Below, in pieces: positions 17,677 to 29,026 of a stretch of DNA of 64,000 nucleotides. Every line of letters starts with the position of its first letter. The stretch's first letter is position 1. Source of the DNA: Candidatus Nitrotoga sp. CP45 (GTDB lineage Bacteria > Pseudomonadota > Gammaproteobacteria > Burkholderiales > Gallionellaceae). Below the pieces are notes generated by a model, which did not search any database, was not told the DNA's origin, and worked only from the letters and a program-made list of their open reading frames with translations. The stretch is from NCBI GenBank assembly GCA_945874105.1, contig CAMCFJ010000011.1, positions 1-64,000 on the forward strand, read 5' to 3'. Position numbers and translations under genes: made by a program.

Positions 17677-19056
17677 CTATTTTTCGTTCACGCTACTATC
17701 CGTATTGGAAAGCCCTTCCCTCTTTTCTGTTAATTCAACACGCGCCCAACCATGCGCGAAAGTGATATCGATGCGCTCACCTACAAGTAAGCCCGCGCTG
17801 TCCAAAATAATTGCACCACGTGCATCACGCACCATACTGTAGCCGCGCGCCAGCACTTGCTGCGGATTGAGATGGTCGAGATGCAACTGTAAGGCACCTA
17901 GCCGCGCATCATAGCGTTCCAGCTTGCGTTGCATGACTTCCAGCAGTTGACGAGCCAGCATCGTCTGCCGTACACCAAGCTGCTCAATGTTTGGGCACAC
18001 CGCACATAAACGCTGCTGCAACGACTGCCAACGCCATTGCTGGCGCTGTAAAACATAAATTAGTACGGACTGCATACGTTGCTGCAGATGATTGAGGTGC
18101 TGAGTTTGTTGCTGCACTCGTTGTGCGGGATGCACCAGGCGACGCTGCAAATAGTCGAGCTGTTGCATCACGCGTTCGAATTGACGCTGCTTGCCACGTG
18201 CCAATCGCTGCGCCAAATGGTACACGCGCTGCAACAACTCCTGTCGCTCTGGCACAACCAGTTGCGCTGCCGCAGTGGGTGTAGCAGCACGCTGATCAAC
18301 GACAAAATCAGCGATAGTAAAATCAGTTTCGTGCCCAATGCCGCTCACCACCAGAATGCGACTGGCGAAAATGGCACGCGCCACTATTTCTTCGTTAAAC
18401 GCCCATAAATCTTCGATGCTGCCGCCACCGCGACATAACATCAGCACGTCGCACTCCGCGCGCTCATTAGCCAATCGAATGGCTTGCGCGATTCTTTGCG
18501 CTGCCCCCTCCCCTTGTACCGGCGTGGGATACAGCACGACAGAAATGCTTGGCATACGCTTAGCCAAGGTAATCAACACATCGCGTAACGCTGCTGCCTG
18601 CGGCGAGGTGATAATGCCAATTTGTGCAGGGAAGAACGGCAGCGGCCGTTTTCGCGCAGCATCGAACAATCCCTCGGCTTCCAGTTTGCATTTGAGGCGC
18701 TCGAACGCATCATATAACGCCCCCAATCCCGCTGGCCGCATCTGTTCCAGCGTCAATTGAAATTCGCCACGCGCTTCATACAACGTGGCCAAAGCCAACA
18801 CCTCCACTTGCATGCCATTTTTTGGTAGCCAGTCAAGGTACTGACTTTTGTGACGGAACATCACGCAGCGCACCTGCGCCTGCTCATCTTTCAGGGAAAA
18901 ATACCAATGTTTGGAAGTAGCACAGACAAAATTGGAAATCTCACCGCGGACCCATAGCAGCGGCAAGCCATTTTCCAATATCTGCTTGGCTGCCATGTTG
19001 AGCTCTTGCACACTGAATATATGAATTTTTCCATCTTCAATTAATTTAAAAATCAT
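17677..19056 (-). CDS. xseA: Exodeoxyribonuclease VII large subunit
   Basis: XseA with XseB degrades single-stranded DNA into acid-soluble oligonucleotides. It has 459 residues: an OB-fold near 10-105 (FSVQELN, LLWVRGEISNF), then the catalytic region (GIITSPQAAALRD, LCRGGGSIEDLWAFN, SGIGHETDFTIADFVVD.RAATPTAAA). A long coiled-coil with many Q and R residues covers ~270-400. The small subunit xseB is not adjacent. It is transcribed away from the AT-rich gap at 19057-19443. Confidence 0.95.
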   Translation of the reverse strand: MIFKLIEDGKIHIFSVQELNMAAKQILENGLPLLWVRGEISNFVCATSKHWYFSLKDEQAQVRCVMFRHKSQYLDWLPKNGMQVEVLALATLYEARGEFQLTLEQMRPAGLGALYDAFERLKCKLEAEGLFDAARKRPLPFFPAQIGIITSPQAAALRDVLITLAKRMPSISVVLYPTPVQGEGAAQRIAQAIRLANERAECDVLMLCRGGGSIEDLWAFNEEIVARAIFASRILVVSGIGHETDFTIADFVVDQRAATPTAAAQLVVPERQELLQRVYHLAQRLARGKQRQFERVMQQLDYLQRRLVHPAQRVQQQTQHLNHLQQRMQSVLIYVLQRQQWRWQSLQQRLCAVCPNIEQLGVRQTMLARQLLEVMQRKLERYDARLGALQLHLDHLNPQQVLARGYSMVRDARGAIILDSAGLLVGERIDITFAHGWARVELTEKREGLSNTDSSVNEK

Positions 19057-19443
19057 ATTGATATTCTTGAATAATCCACAAGTTGAAGAGAAATGCCATA
19101 TTTACATTACAATTGTAACTAGATTTTTTTAAAATTTATAGTATGTATCTGTATTTATTGTATTTTTACAATAAAATATAAATTAAACAGGCATTTCAAA
19201 TGTCTTTTTTGATAAACAATCAGGCATTATTTTAGTATGTTATTCACATAGTTATCCACAGCTTTTATATAAGAGAAACCCTTCACAATATCCATATTTA
19301 ATGATGTCATTAAGCATATCAAAATAATAATGATGCAAACTATCAGGAACATTCAGATTAAAGTAACTGGAGAAATCTTGCTCAATCAAGTGCGACCAGA
19401 TACAGTTCCGCTTTATTAATTTAAGCATATTTGGAGAAATTTA
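19057..19443. promoter_or_regulatory. AT-rich divergent intergenic region with DnaA-box-like sites
   Basis: The 387 bases between xseA and exbB are far more AT-rich than the neighbours. They hold one perfect DnaA box TTATCCACA (19252-19260), one TTATTCACA (19240-19248) three bases before it, and a one-mismatch TAATCCACA (19072-19080). Also present are a 12-bp palindrome TTACAATTGTAA (19107-19118) and a hairpin TTTATTGTA/TACAATAAA (19154-19175). The last bases carry GGAG ahead of the exbB GTG. dnaA and dnaN are not present. Confidence 0.55.
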
Positions 19444-20052
19444 GTGTTTGCTATTGTAGAAGCGGCTGGTTGGCCGATTTGGTTTTTGATAATTGCATCT
19501 GTGATTGCTGTTGCGTTAATTGCAGAACGCTTGATGACCCTGCGCAACAAAAAAATTGCACCCGCAGGGTTATTCAAGGAAGTAGTTCATGAACTTAAGC
19601 AGCGCGGCGTCAGCGATACCATGATTTCCCGTTTGGAAGCAGAGTCCCCGCTCGGTCGTATCTTTGCCGCTGGCCTCAAGAACATTAAAAGCCCACCCAC
19701 AGTGATGAAAGAATCTGTCGAGGAGGCAGGGCGCGCCGCCGCACACGAGCTTGGACGCTTTCTCACTGCATTAGGCACAATCGCTTCAATCAGCCCACTG
19801 CTAGGCTTGTTCGGCACGATGGTGGGAATGATTGAAATTTTCGGTGTGCAAAATACCGCAGAAAACGCCCCCGCTGCACTCGCCCATGGCATCTCGATAG
19901 CCCTGTACAACACGGCATTCGGTCTGATGGTGGCTATCCCCAGTATGATTTTCTATCGCTATTTCCGCGCCAAGGTAGACGGCCTGACCATCGAGATGGA
20001 GCAGCAAGCAATCAAGCTGATTGAAATCGTACATGGCGCTCGCCGAGGTTAA
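19444..20052 (+). CDS. exbB: ExbB/TolQ/MotA-family proton channel subunit
   Basis: A 202-residue inner-membrane protein with three hydrophobic helices (~10-30, ~105-130, ~150-175) and the MotA/TolQ/ExbB signature in ISPLLGLFGTMVGMIEIF and GISIALYNTAFGLMVAIP. It uses the proton gradient to energise TonB-dependent outer-membrane transport, or Tol-like functions. GTG start, supported by GGAGAAATTTA upstream. It heads the exbB-exbD-lpxK-ycaR-kdsB-adk operon typical of betaproteobacteria. Confidence 0.88.
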   Translation: MFAIVEAAGWPIWFLIIASVIAVALIAERLMTLRNKKIAPAGLFKEVVHELKQRGVSDTMISRLEAESPLGRIFAAGLKNIKSPPTVMKESVEEAGRAAAHELGRFLTALGTIASISPLLGLFGTMVGMIEIFGVQNTAENAPAALAHGISIALYNTAFGLMVAIPSMIFYRYFRAKVDGLTIEMEQQAIKLIEIVHGARRG

Positions 20053-20055
20053 GCC

Positions 20056-20469
20056 ATGAATTTTCAACGCGGTCGCATGCGTGAGGAACCGGAAATCAAT
20101 CTGATTCCGATGATAGATATATTCCTGGTAATCATAATTTTTCTAATGGTGTCGACCACATACGCCAAATTCTCCGAACTGCAAATTAACCTGCCGCAGG
20201 CCAGCGGCGAGGAAACAAAGTCGCAAGCAAAGCAAATCAATGTGTCAGTCGATGCTTCGGAGCATTACGCCATCAATAATGCGGCTACAACATTCAATAC
20301 CGTACAGAATATGTCGCAATTGCTACGCACAGCCGCAGGCGAGCAAAAAGATCCAACCATCATTATCAACGCCGATGCCAAGGCACCGCACCAAGCCGTG
20401 ATTAACATCATGGAAGCAGCGCGTCTCGCCGGCTATGGCCGCATTACCTTTACCACCAGCCGAAAATAA
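20056..20469 (+). CDS. exbD: ExbD/TolR-family biopolymer transport protein
   Basis: A 137-residue protein with one N-terminal membrane helix (INLIPMIDIFLVIIIFLMVSTTY) that carries the proton-relay aspartate in PMID. A periplasmic domain ends in GYGRITFTT. It forms the energising complex with ExbB and TonB. It starts three bases after exbB; no tonB gene is in the window. Confidence 0.9.
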   Translation: MNFQRGRMREEPEINLIPMIDIFLVIIIFLMVSTTYAKFSELQINLPQASGEETKSQAKQINVSVDASEHYAINNAATTFNTVQNMSQLLRTAAGEQKDPTIIINADAKAPHQAVINIMEAARLAGYGRITFTTSRK

Positions 20470-20488
20470 CAGGCAGCCAGACCAAGGG

Positions 20489-21481
20489 ATGCAGTGGCTA
20501 GAGCAACACTGGTACCGCACCACTCCGCTCCACCTCATCCTGTTGCCTGTCAGTTTCATATTCCGCATGCTGGCGGCAACTCGACGTGCGCTTTATCGTA
20601 GTGGCATTTTAACCAGCGTGAAGCTGCCGGTACCTGTCATCGTGGTGGGAAATATTACCGTTGGCGGCAGCGGCAAAACTCCGCTTACACTATGGCTGGC
20701 GCAGCAATTGATTGATAGCGGCTGGCATCCCGGCATCATCAGCCGTGGCCACGGTGGCACCGCTCAATCGCCGCTGGCCGTGCATGCGTCAAGCAGCCCC
20801 GACGAGGCCGGCGATGAAGCAGTGCTGATGGCGCAACGGAAACTGTGTCCAGTGTGGATCGGGCGTGACCGCGTTGGCGTAGCTCGCGCGCTGTTACAGG
20901 CTCATCCCGAATGCGATATCGTGCTTAGCGATGATGGCCTGCAACATTACCGCTTGCAGCGCGATTTCGAAATCGCGGTAGTAGATGGCACACGTCGCTT
21001 TGGCAATGGCTTCCTGCTCCCGGCCGGCCCGTTGCGTGAACCACTTTCACGCCTGGCCCAGGTGGATGCCGTAGTCGTTAACGGGGGCATGGCTACCAAA
21101 GGCCAACACAGCATGCAATTACATGGCGAGAGTTTTTACAACCTGCTCAATCCGAATACCACAGCTCAAGCTGCCGAGTTTTTCGGCCAACGCCTGCACG
21201 CCATTGCCGGGATCGGCCACCCGCAGCGTTTTTTCACGCACCTGAGTCATCTTGGGTTAAAGGCACAAGCCCACCCTTTTCCCGACCATCATCGCTTCGC
21301 GCCCACCGATCTGGATTACACTGATGCAGACGCAATACTCATGACGGAAAAAGATGCGGTAAAATGCACAGCATTCGCCAACGAAAAATGCTGGGTGCTG
21401 CGCGTGGATGCGCAGCTGGATTCCTTGCTTACCCAACAAATTCTAGGAAAGGTTACCTCTGATGGATGCCAAACTGCTTGA
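20489..21481 (+). CDS. lpxK: Tetraacyldisaccharide 4'-kinase
   Basis: LpxK phosphorylates the 4' position of the lipid A disaccharide at the inner membrane. The 330-residue form begins [16 protein letters not shown]. It has an N-terminal membrane helix, the P-loop [14 protein letters not shown] and the downstream SRGHGG and DDGLQHYRL motifs. ATG 20489 was chosen because the frame otherwise runs into exbD. The stop overlaps ycaR by 20 bases. Confidence 0.94.
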   Translation: MQWLEQHWYRTTPLHLILLPVSFIFRMLAATRRALYRSGILTSVKLPVPVIVVGNITVGGSGKTPLTLWLAQQLIDSGWHPGIISRGHGGTAQSPLAVHASSSPDEAGDEAVLMAQRKLCPVWIGRDRVGVARALLQAHPECDIVLSDDGLQHYRLQRDFEIAVVDGTRRFGNGFLLPAGPLREPLSRLAQVDAVVVNGGMATKGQHSMQLHGESFYNLLNPNTTAQAAEFFGQRLHAIAGIGHPQRFFTHLSHLGLKAQAHPFPDHHRFAPTDLDYTDADAILMTEKDAVKCTAFANEKCWVLRVDAQLDSLLTQQILGKVTSDGCQTA

Positions 21482-21646
21482 AATCCTGGTTTGCCCATTG
21501 TGCAAATCCCCGCTGATTTACCGCAAAACCGAACAGGAACTAATCTGCAAGGCGGATCGTCTGGCATTCCCTATACAGGATGACATTCCCGTGATGCTGG
21601 CAGATGAGGCGCGCAAACTTACCCCGGAAGAAATCGAACAGCTCCG

Positions 21647-21650
<4 letters not shown>
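21462..21650 (+). CDS. ycaR: Trm112-family protein YcaR
   Basis: A 62-residue protein beginning [18 protein letters not shown], the Trm112/UPF0434 signature with a CPLC zinc-like pair (the second pair is not conserved). Family members activate methyltransferases; the partner here is unknown. Its position between lpxK and kdsB is conserved. The stop overlaps the kdsB ATG. Confidence 0.93.
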
Positions 21651-23525
<1,875 letters not shown>

Positions 23526-23528
23526 TTC

Positions 23529-24053
23529 ATGCTTTACACCTTGTCAGGCCGTACACCGGAATTACACGGACAACAGCATTTCATCGCGCCCAATGCCAGC
23601 GTCATCGGCTCAGTCATTCTTGAAAATAATGTCAGCATCTGGTTCAACGCAGTAATCCGTGGCGACATCGAACCCATCCGCATCGGCGAAAACAGCAACA
23701 TTCAGGATGGCGCAATACTGCACACCGACCCCGGCGCACCGCTCACCATAGGCAACAACGTCACTGTCGGCCATTTGGTGATGCTGCACGGCTGCACCAT
23801 CGGCGACGGCAGCCTGATCGGCATCCACAGCACCATCCTTAATCACGCCGTAATCGGCCGCAACTGCCTGATAGGCGCGAACACACTGATTACCGAAGGC
23901 AAAGTAATCCCGGACAATTCGCTGGTGGTAGGTTCGCCCGGCAAAGTATTGCGCAGCCTGAGAGAAGAAGAAATCGCAGCCCTGCATGCCAATGCTGCGC
24001 GTTACGTGGAAAATATTGGTCGCTATCGGGACTCGTTTGTGAGCATTACCTAA
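23529..24053 (+). CDS. Gamma-class carbonic anhydrase-like protein (YrdA/PaaY type)
   Basis: A 174-residue left-handed beta-helix protein with hexapeptide repeats (I.PN.SVIGSV, VSIWFNAVIRGDIEPI, IGENSNIQDGAILH). The zinc-ligand histidines are in the GHLVMLHGC and GIHSTIL regions. Family members hydrate CO2 or bind cofactors. Last gene of the envelope operon; the repeat element starts at its stop. Confidence 0.9.
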   Translation: MLYTLSGRTPELHGQQHFIAPNASVIGSVILENNVSIWFNAVIRGDIEPIRIGENSNIQDGAILHTDPGAPLTIGNNVTVGHLVMLHGCTIGDGSLIGIHSTILNHAVIGRNCLIGANTLITEGKVIPDNSLVVGSPGKVLRSLREEEIAALHANAARYVENIGRYRDSFVSIT

Positions 24054-24173
24054 GGCTACGCTGAACAAATCCGTTCGCGTTGAGCCTGTCGAAACGCACT
24101 CTTTGCAAATCAATAATTTGCAAATGGCTTCGGCAGGCTAAGCCCGAACGGAGGGGCTTATTCAGCACTGCCC
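24054..24173. repeat. Repeat element copy A (~120 bp, imperfect inverted repeat)
   Basis: First of three related elements (also 45283-45402 and 59236-59354). Ends GGCTACGCTGAACAAATCC and the inverted counterpart GGGCTTATTCAGCACTGCCC flank arms containing TTGAGCCTGTCGAAAC and CTTCGGCAGGCTAAGC. This copy is in the opposite orientation to the other two. The centre is TTGCAAATCAATAATTTGCAA. Confidence 0.9.
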
Positions 24174-24309
24174 TAATTCCGCTTCGCTGAAAAAAATCAG
24201 CTTCGGCCCACGCTGCTCACCACACGTTTACAGACTATCCATATTTCATCCTGCACAAAAATGATCAACGTGCCTTATCCCGTTGCCAGATAAAGAGAAC
24301 AAAACAATC

Positions 24310-25848
24310 ATGGCTAAACCAGCAAAAGAAAACAAAGACGAGCCGTTGGAAAAGCAGCTGTGGAAAGCCGCAGACAAGCTGCGCAAGAACATCGACGCTG
24401 CCGAATACAAGCATGTGGTGATGGGGCTGATCTTCCTGAAATACATCTCCGATTCCTTCGAGGAAATGTTTGCCCGATTGCAAGCAGGCGAAGGCGAGTA
24501 TGCAGGCGCCGACCCCGAGGACAAGGACGAATACAAGGCAGAGAATGTTTTCTTTGTGCCAGCAGAAGCGCGCTGGTCGTACCTTGTTGCCAAAGCCAAA
24601 CTACCCACCATCGGTACTGTTGTGGATGAGGCAATGGATGCCATCGAGAAGGAAAACTCCTCGCTCAAGGGCGTGCTGCCCAAGGTGTTCGCGCGGCAAA
24701 ACCTCGACCCCGCCAGCCTCGGCGGGTTGATCGATCTGGTGGGTAACATCGCGCTGGGCGATGCCAAGTCGCGCAGCGCCGATGTGCTGGGGCATGTGTT
24801 CGAATATTTCCTTGGCGAATTCGCGCTGGCCGAAGGCAAACAGGGCGGGCAGTTTTACACGCCGCGCAGCATTGTCGAACTGCTGGTTGCGATGCTGGAA
24901 CCCTACAAAGGCCGGGTGTTCGATCCCTGCTGCGGTTCGGGCGGCATGTTCGTGCAATCGGAAAAATTCGTCGCAGAACATCAGGGCCGCGTCAACGACA
25001 TCTCCATCTACGGGCAGGAAAGCAACCAGACCACCTGGCGGCTGGCCAAGATGAACCTTGCCATACGCGGCATTGATTCTTCTCAAGTCAAATGGAACAA
25101 CGAAGGCTCCTTCCTCAACGACGCCCATAAAGACCTGAAAGCCGACTTCATCATCGCCAACCCGCCGTTCAATGTCAGCGACTGGAGCGGCGAGCTGCTG
25201 CGCGGCGATGGCCGCTGGCAATACGGCGCACCGCCTGCGGGCAATGCCAACTTCGCCTGGCTGCAGCACTTCGCTTACCACCTCAACCCGCAGGGCAAGG
25301 CAGGCGTGGTGCTGGCCAAAGGCGCACTCACCAGCAAGACCAGCGGCGAAGGCGACATCCGCAAAGCGCTGATCGCCGACGGCAACCTGATCGACTGCAT
25401 TGTAAATTTGCCCGCAAAGCTGTTTTTGAATACGCAGATACCGGCAGCGCTGTGGTTCATGAGCCGCGCCAGAAATAACGGTCACCCGCGTAAGGGCGAA
25501 ATCCTCTTCATCGATGCGCGCAACCTCGGTCATCTGATCAACCGCCGCACCAAGGAACTTTCCCACGAGGATATTCAGCACATCGCCGACACCTATCATG
25601 CCTGGCGCGCCGGCGAAGGAAAGTATGAAGACGTGAAAGGCTTTTGCGCCTCCGTGCCGCTGACGCGTGTGCAAGAGCTGGACTATGTGCTCACGCCGGG
25701 GCGCTATGTCGGCCTGCCGGATGAAGAGGACGACTTCAACTTTGCCGAACGTTTCACCGCATTGAAAGCGGAGTTCGAGGCGCAGTTGCGGGAAGAGGCG
25801 GAACTGAATCAGGCTATTGCTGAAAATCTGGCGAAGGTGAAGGCATGA
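24310..25848 (+). CDS. hsdM: Type I DNA methyltransferase subunit HsdM (system 1)
   Basis: The M subunit methylates adenine at the site chosen by HsdS. It has 512 residues: a helical N-terminal domain ([17 protein letters not shown]), SAM motif I DPCCGSGG (from residue 205) and catalytic motif IV NPPF (N284-F287). ATG 24310 is the family start; the frame also offers an upstream TTG. The stop overlaps hsdS in ATGA. It follows repeat copy A. Confidence 0.95.
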   Translation: MAKPAKENKDEPLEKQLWKAADKLRKNIDAAEYKHVVMGLIFLKYISDSFEEMFARLQAGEGEYAGADPEDKDEYKAENVFFVPAEARWSYLVAKAKLPTIGTVVDEAMDAIEKENSSLKGVLPKVFARQNLDPASLGGLIDLVGNIALGDAKSRSADVLGHVFEYFLGEFALAEGKQGGQFYTPRSIVELLVAMLEPYKGRVFDPCCGSGGMFVQSEKFVAEHQGRVNDISIYGQESNQTTWRLAKMNLAIRGIDSSQVKWNNEGSFLNDAHKDLKADFIIANPPFNVSDWSGELLRGDGRWQYGAPPAGNANFAWLQHFAYHLNPQGKAGVVLAKGALTSKTSGEGDIRKALIADGNLIDCIVNLPAKLFLNTQIPAALWFMSRARNNGHPRKGEILFIDARNLGHLINRRTKELSHEDIQHIADTYHAWRAGEGKYEDVKGFCASVPLTRVQELDYVLTPGRYVGLPDEEDDFNFAERFTALKAEFEAQLREEAELNQAIAENLAKVKA

Positions 25849-27020
25849 GCGAGTGGCAGGAAGTAATGTTGAAGGATATCGTTTCTATTCTGGGAGACGG
25901 CCTGCATGGAACTCCAGAATACGATGGCAACGGGGAATATTACTTTATTAACGGCAATAATTTGAGCAATGGAAAAATTGTATTTAAGGAAAATACCAAG
26001 AGAGCAAATAAAGAAGAGTTCGAAAAGCATAAGAAGAATCTAAATGATCGGACAATCTTAGTTTCTATAAACGGAACCATAGGAAACATAGCGGAATATA
26101 ACGATGAAAAGTGCTTTTTAGGTAAGAGTGCCTGCTACTTTAATATTTTAGAAAATGTTGATAAAAAATTCATTTTTTATATGGCAACAAACAATCGCTT
26201 CCAAACGTATATAAGTGAATTTGCACATGGCACAACAATAAAAAATGTTTCTCTCAAGACGATCAGAGAATATTCATTTTTGATTCCTGAACAAGCAGAA
26301 CAAAAAGCCATCGCCGCCGTGCTCTGCAGTCTCGACGACAAAATCGACCTGCTACACCGCCAGAACCAAACCCTCGAAGCCATGGCCGCAACCCTGTTCC
26401 GCCAGTGGTTCGTGGAGGAGGCGCGAGAGGATTGGGAGGAAGTTGTAATTACTGATTTGTTTGAAGTTCGTGATGGCACTCACGATTCGCCAAAGCAGAC
26501 ATCTATCGGTAAGCCTCTAATCACATCGAAGCACATTCTTGATGGTCGGCTTGATATTGGTAATGCATATTTAATTTCAGAGGATGACTTTAATCAAGTA
26601 AACCAGCGTAGCAAAGTTGACACAGGAGATATTCTGTTTTCGATGATTGGGACAATCGGATTAATTTACTTGGAACAATCGCTATCAGTTGATTACGCGA
26701 TTAAAAATATTGGTCTGTTTAAATCCTCTCAAAATCCTGATTGGGCACTATACACATACCTATGGTTGAAATCTTCAAATGGCCGACAATTCATCGACGA
26801 ACATAAAAGTGGAAGTACTCAGGAATATGTAGCATTGGGAAGTTTGCGAAGTATTGTTTTCCAAAAGCCACCTATTGAAGTTTTACAATCATTTAACAAA
26901 TTGGCTTCAGGGTACTTTTCAAAAATTATTTTGAATCGTTCTCAAATCCAAACCCTCGAAACCCTCCGCGACACCCTGCTGCCCAAGCTGATGAGCGGCG
27001 AAGTAAGGGTGGCGGCATGA
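25845..27020 (+). CDS. hsdS: Type I specificity subunit HsdS (system 1)
   Basis: A 391-residue subunit that gives R-M complexes their sequence specificity. It has two target-recognition domains (~1-160 and ~195-350), each followed by a conserved helix: [19 protein letters not shown] (~165) and [21 protein letters not shown] at the end. The recognition domains are AT-richer than the rest, as is common when they have been swapped. A second copy of its last codons appears at ~28266. Confidence 0.94.
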   Translation: MSEWQEVMLKDIVSILGDGLHGTPEYDGNGEYYFINGNNLSNGKIVFKENTKRANKEEFEKHKKNLNDRTILVSINGTIGNIAEYNDEKCFLGKSACYFNILENVDKKFIFYMATNNRFQTYISEFAHGTTIKNVSLKTIREYSFLIPEQAEQKAIAAVLCSLDDKIDLLHRQNQTLEAMAATLFRQWFVEEAREDWEEVVITDLFEVRDGTHDSPKQTSIGKPLITSKHILDGRLDIGNAYLISEDDFNQVNQRSKVDTGDILFSMIGTIGLIYLEQSLSVDYAIKNIGLFKSSQNPDWALYTYLWLKSSNGRQFIDEHKSGSTQEYVALGSLRSIVFQKPPIEVLQSFNKLASGYFSKIILNRSQIQTLETLRDTLLPKLMSGEVRVAA

Positions 27021-27089
27021 AAACCAGTTGGTGCAATTTATGCACGAACTGCCGAGAAATGCCCGGTTGTTCGTGAGCTTGTAAAATCG

Positions 27090-27656
27090 ATGAGGGAATA
27101 CACTGTGACCAATGCAAACGGACAAATCGCTATTTATCAGACCGAGGACGGTCAAACGCAGATTGATGTCAGGATGGAGAAGGATACGCTCTGGCTGACG
27201 CTGTTGCAGATGGCGGAGCTGTTTGACCGTGATAAATCGGTTATTTCACGGCACTTGAAGAATATCTTTGACACGGGCGAGCTGCCTCGGGAGGCAACTG
27301 TTGCAAAATCTGCAACAGTTCAAATCGAGGGCGGCAGGCACGTCAGCCGTGAAATCGAGTATTTCAATATGGATGCCGTTATATCGGTGAGTTACCGGGT
27401 CAACTCTATCAAGGGTACGCAATTTCGCATTTGGGCTACACAGCGTCTGCGCGAATATCTGGTGCAGGGCTATACGCTAAACCAGTCCCGCTTTGACCAA
27501 AACGCTGCCGAGCTTCAGCAGGCTCTGGCCTTGATCCGCAAGGCGGCGCGTTCGCCGGAACTAAGCGCTGAGGCAGGCAGCGGGCTGGTGGAGATTGTCA
27601 GCCGTTTCACGCAAACCTTTCTTTGGTTGCAGCTGCGGCATGGCGTTCAATCCTGA
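27090..27656 (+). pseudogene. rhuM: Truncated RhuM-family gene
   Basis: The first ~180 residues match RhuM (MEKDTLWLTLLQMAELFDRDKSVISRHLKNIF, REIEYFNMDAVISVSYRVNS). The homology stops at RFTQTFLWLQ, where intact members continue for more than 100 residues. The replacement sequence begins at ~27633, just before the RAYT start. RhuM genes often occur inside type I R-M loci; the function is unsettled. GTG 27105 is an alternative start. Confidence 0.8.
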
Positions 27657-28185
27657 CATTCATCATCGCCGCTCCATTCGGCTGCGCGGATATGACTATT
27701 CGCAGACCAGGATGTATTTCGTGACTATTTGCACGCAAGGTCGCCTGTGCGTGTTCGGAGACGTTGTGGATGGCGTGATGAATTTAAACGATTCGGGAAA
27801 AATGGTGCTCGCCACATGGGATGAAATCCCGGCCCATTACGCAGGTGTTGAAATCGACCGCTTTGTCGTGATGCCAAACCACATCCACGGGGTTATCACC
27901 CTCGTAGGGGCAGGCCCCCGTGCCTGCCCTGATGGTGTTGGGCAACCACAGGGGGTTGCCCCTACGGGGTATTCGTTATCCGATGTCGTGCACCGATTTA
28001 AAACCATGACCACCAAGAAATATACGGATGGCGTTAAACAAAATGGCTGGCAACCATTCCCCGGAAAATTATGGCAACGCAATTATTACGAGCACATCAT
28101 CCGTAATGACGAGGCGTATTTGAAAATCACGGAATACACCCAGACCAATCCCCAGCGTTGGAAAGAGGACACCTATCATGTCTAA
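27640..28185 (+). mobile_element. REP-associated tyrosine transposase (RAYT, IS200-like)
   Basis: A 181-residue single-strand HUH transposase of the Y1 family. The N-terminus has HHRRSIRLRGYDYSQTRMYFVTICTQ. The metal-binding HxH is at 81-83 (MPNHIHGVI). The catalytic Y lies at 149/150 in RNYYEHIIRN. Such proteins mobilise REP sequences. A palindromic repeat lies inside the frame at 27904-27965. The frame is complete, but the last codons overlap the hsdR-like fragment. Confidence 0.88.
27904..27965. repeat. Composite palindromic repeat inside the RAYT frame
   Basis: A 62-bp sequence bounded by GTAGGGGCA and its complement TGCCCCTAC, with internal GGCCCCCGTGCC and GGGCAACC..GGTTGCCC arms. It is read in frame as about 20 residues rich in G, P and A between the HxH strand and the next helix, with no frameshift. 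Confidence 0.85.
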
Positions 28186-28310
28186 GCTCACTGAATCCGC
28201 CATCGAAGATTTTGCCATCAAACTTTTCGAGCGTTTGGGTTATAGCTATGTTTATGCGCCGGATGGCCACCTTGCTGCCCAAACTGATGAGCGGCAAGGT
28301 GCGGGTGGAA
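28178..28310 (+). pseudogene. Chimeric remnant: hsdR 5' end joined to hsdS 3' end
   Basis: 28178-28265 encodes M-S-K-L-T-E-S-A-I-E-D-F-A-I and onwards to SYVYAP, a near-copy of the intact hsdR start at 29010. Over 86 bases there are about 11 differences, and all but one codon are synonymous. From 28266 the sequence changes to the hsdS ending ([12 protein letters not shown]) as at 26982. It is not a functional gene. Confidence 0.85.
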
Positions 28311-28379
28311 CTGATGCCGGATACGCAAGGCAGGAAGTATAATCGCGCCAATGTTGCCGGATGAGTATAGGAGAAACCC

Positions 28380-28670
28380 ATGTTGCTGGACGAATTGCGG
28401 CTGCATAAAAACCGGATCGAGGCTCTGGCGCGGCAATATGGCGCACGGCATATCCGGGTGTTTGGTTCGGTTGCCCGGCGCGAGGAGCGGCCCGATAGCG
28501 ACGTGGACTTTCTGGTGGATTTTCCGCGCGGTTATGATCTGTTCACCCAGCGTATGCCGCTTGCACTCGGGCTGGAGAAGCTGCTGCACCGGAAGGTGGA
28601 GCTGGTGCCGGAGCATGAACTTAACCGGCATATCCGCGAGCGGGTGACGGGCGAGGCGGTGGAGTTATGA
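28380..28670 (+). CDS. mntA: MNT-domain nucleotidyltransferase antitoxin (MntA-type)
   Basis: A 96-residue minimal nucleotidyltransferase with GSVARR (29-34) and SDVDFLV (D41, D43), the metal-binding motif of the MNT family. MntA proteins AMP-modify and neutralise the partner HEPN toxin. A GGAG ribosome-binding site lies before ATG 28380. The stop overlaps hepT in ATGA, the typical MNT-HEPN arrangement. It sits inside the R-M locus between the remnant and hsdR. Confidence 0.9.
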   Translation: MLLDELRLHKNRIEALARQYGARHIRVFGSVARREERPDSDVDFLVDFPRGYDLFTQRMPLALGLEKLLHRKVELVPEHELNRHIRERVTGEAVEL

Positions 28671-29026
28671 GCAAACCGTGGCAGCCCTACGCGCTGCATA
28701 TCCTGGACGCTATCGCAAAAATCCAACGCATTCGGATGCGCGGCGACATCGCCGCCGACGAGGTGCTGTACGATGCCGCGCTGCGCAACTTGCAGACGCT
28801 TTCCGAAGCCACGCAGTTATTGCCGGACGACAGGAAAGCGGCATTCCCCAATATCCCTTGGCAGGAAATCAGTGGCTTTCGCAATATCCTCGTGCATAAT
28901 TATCTGGGGGACATCGATCCATTGACGATCGCAGCCGTGATCGACAAGAATCTGCCCGCGCTCGAAGAGAGTATCCGTGCCATGCTGGCGCAGAACCACG
29001 GCAACGGGAATGACCAAGCTCACTGA
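28667..29026 (+). CDS. hepT: HEPN-domain toxin (HepT/DUF86-type)
   Basis: A 119-residue all-helical HEPN ribonuclease candidate. The RX4H active site is R72-NILV-H77, followed by NYL. Its tyrosine is the usual target of AMPylation by MntA. The stop overlaps the hsdR start by 17 bases, so the toxin-antitoxin pair and hsdR are translationally linked. Confidence 0.9.
   Translation: MSKPWQPYALHILDAIAKIQRIRMRGDIAADEVLYDAALRNLQTLSEATQLLPDDRKAAFPNIPWQEISGFRNILVHNYLGDIDPLTIAAVIDKNLPALEESIRAMLAQNHGNGNDQAH

Noticed and set aside
24601-25674. 357-codon minus-strand frame within hsdM1
   Set aside because: Antisense to a clear methylase; GC-rich third positions produce such shadows.
27904-27965. CRISPR-like repeat
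   Set aside because: A single composite palindrome, not a regularly spaced array; no cas genes in the window.
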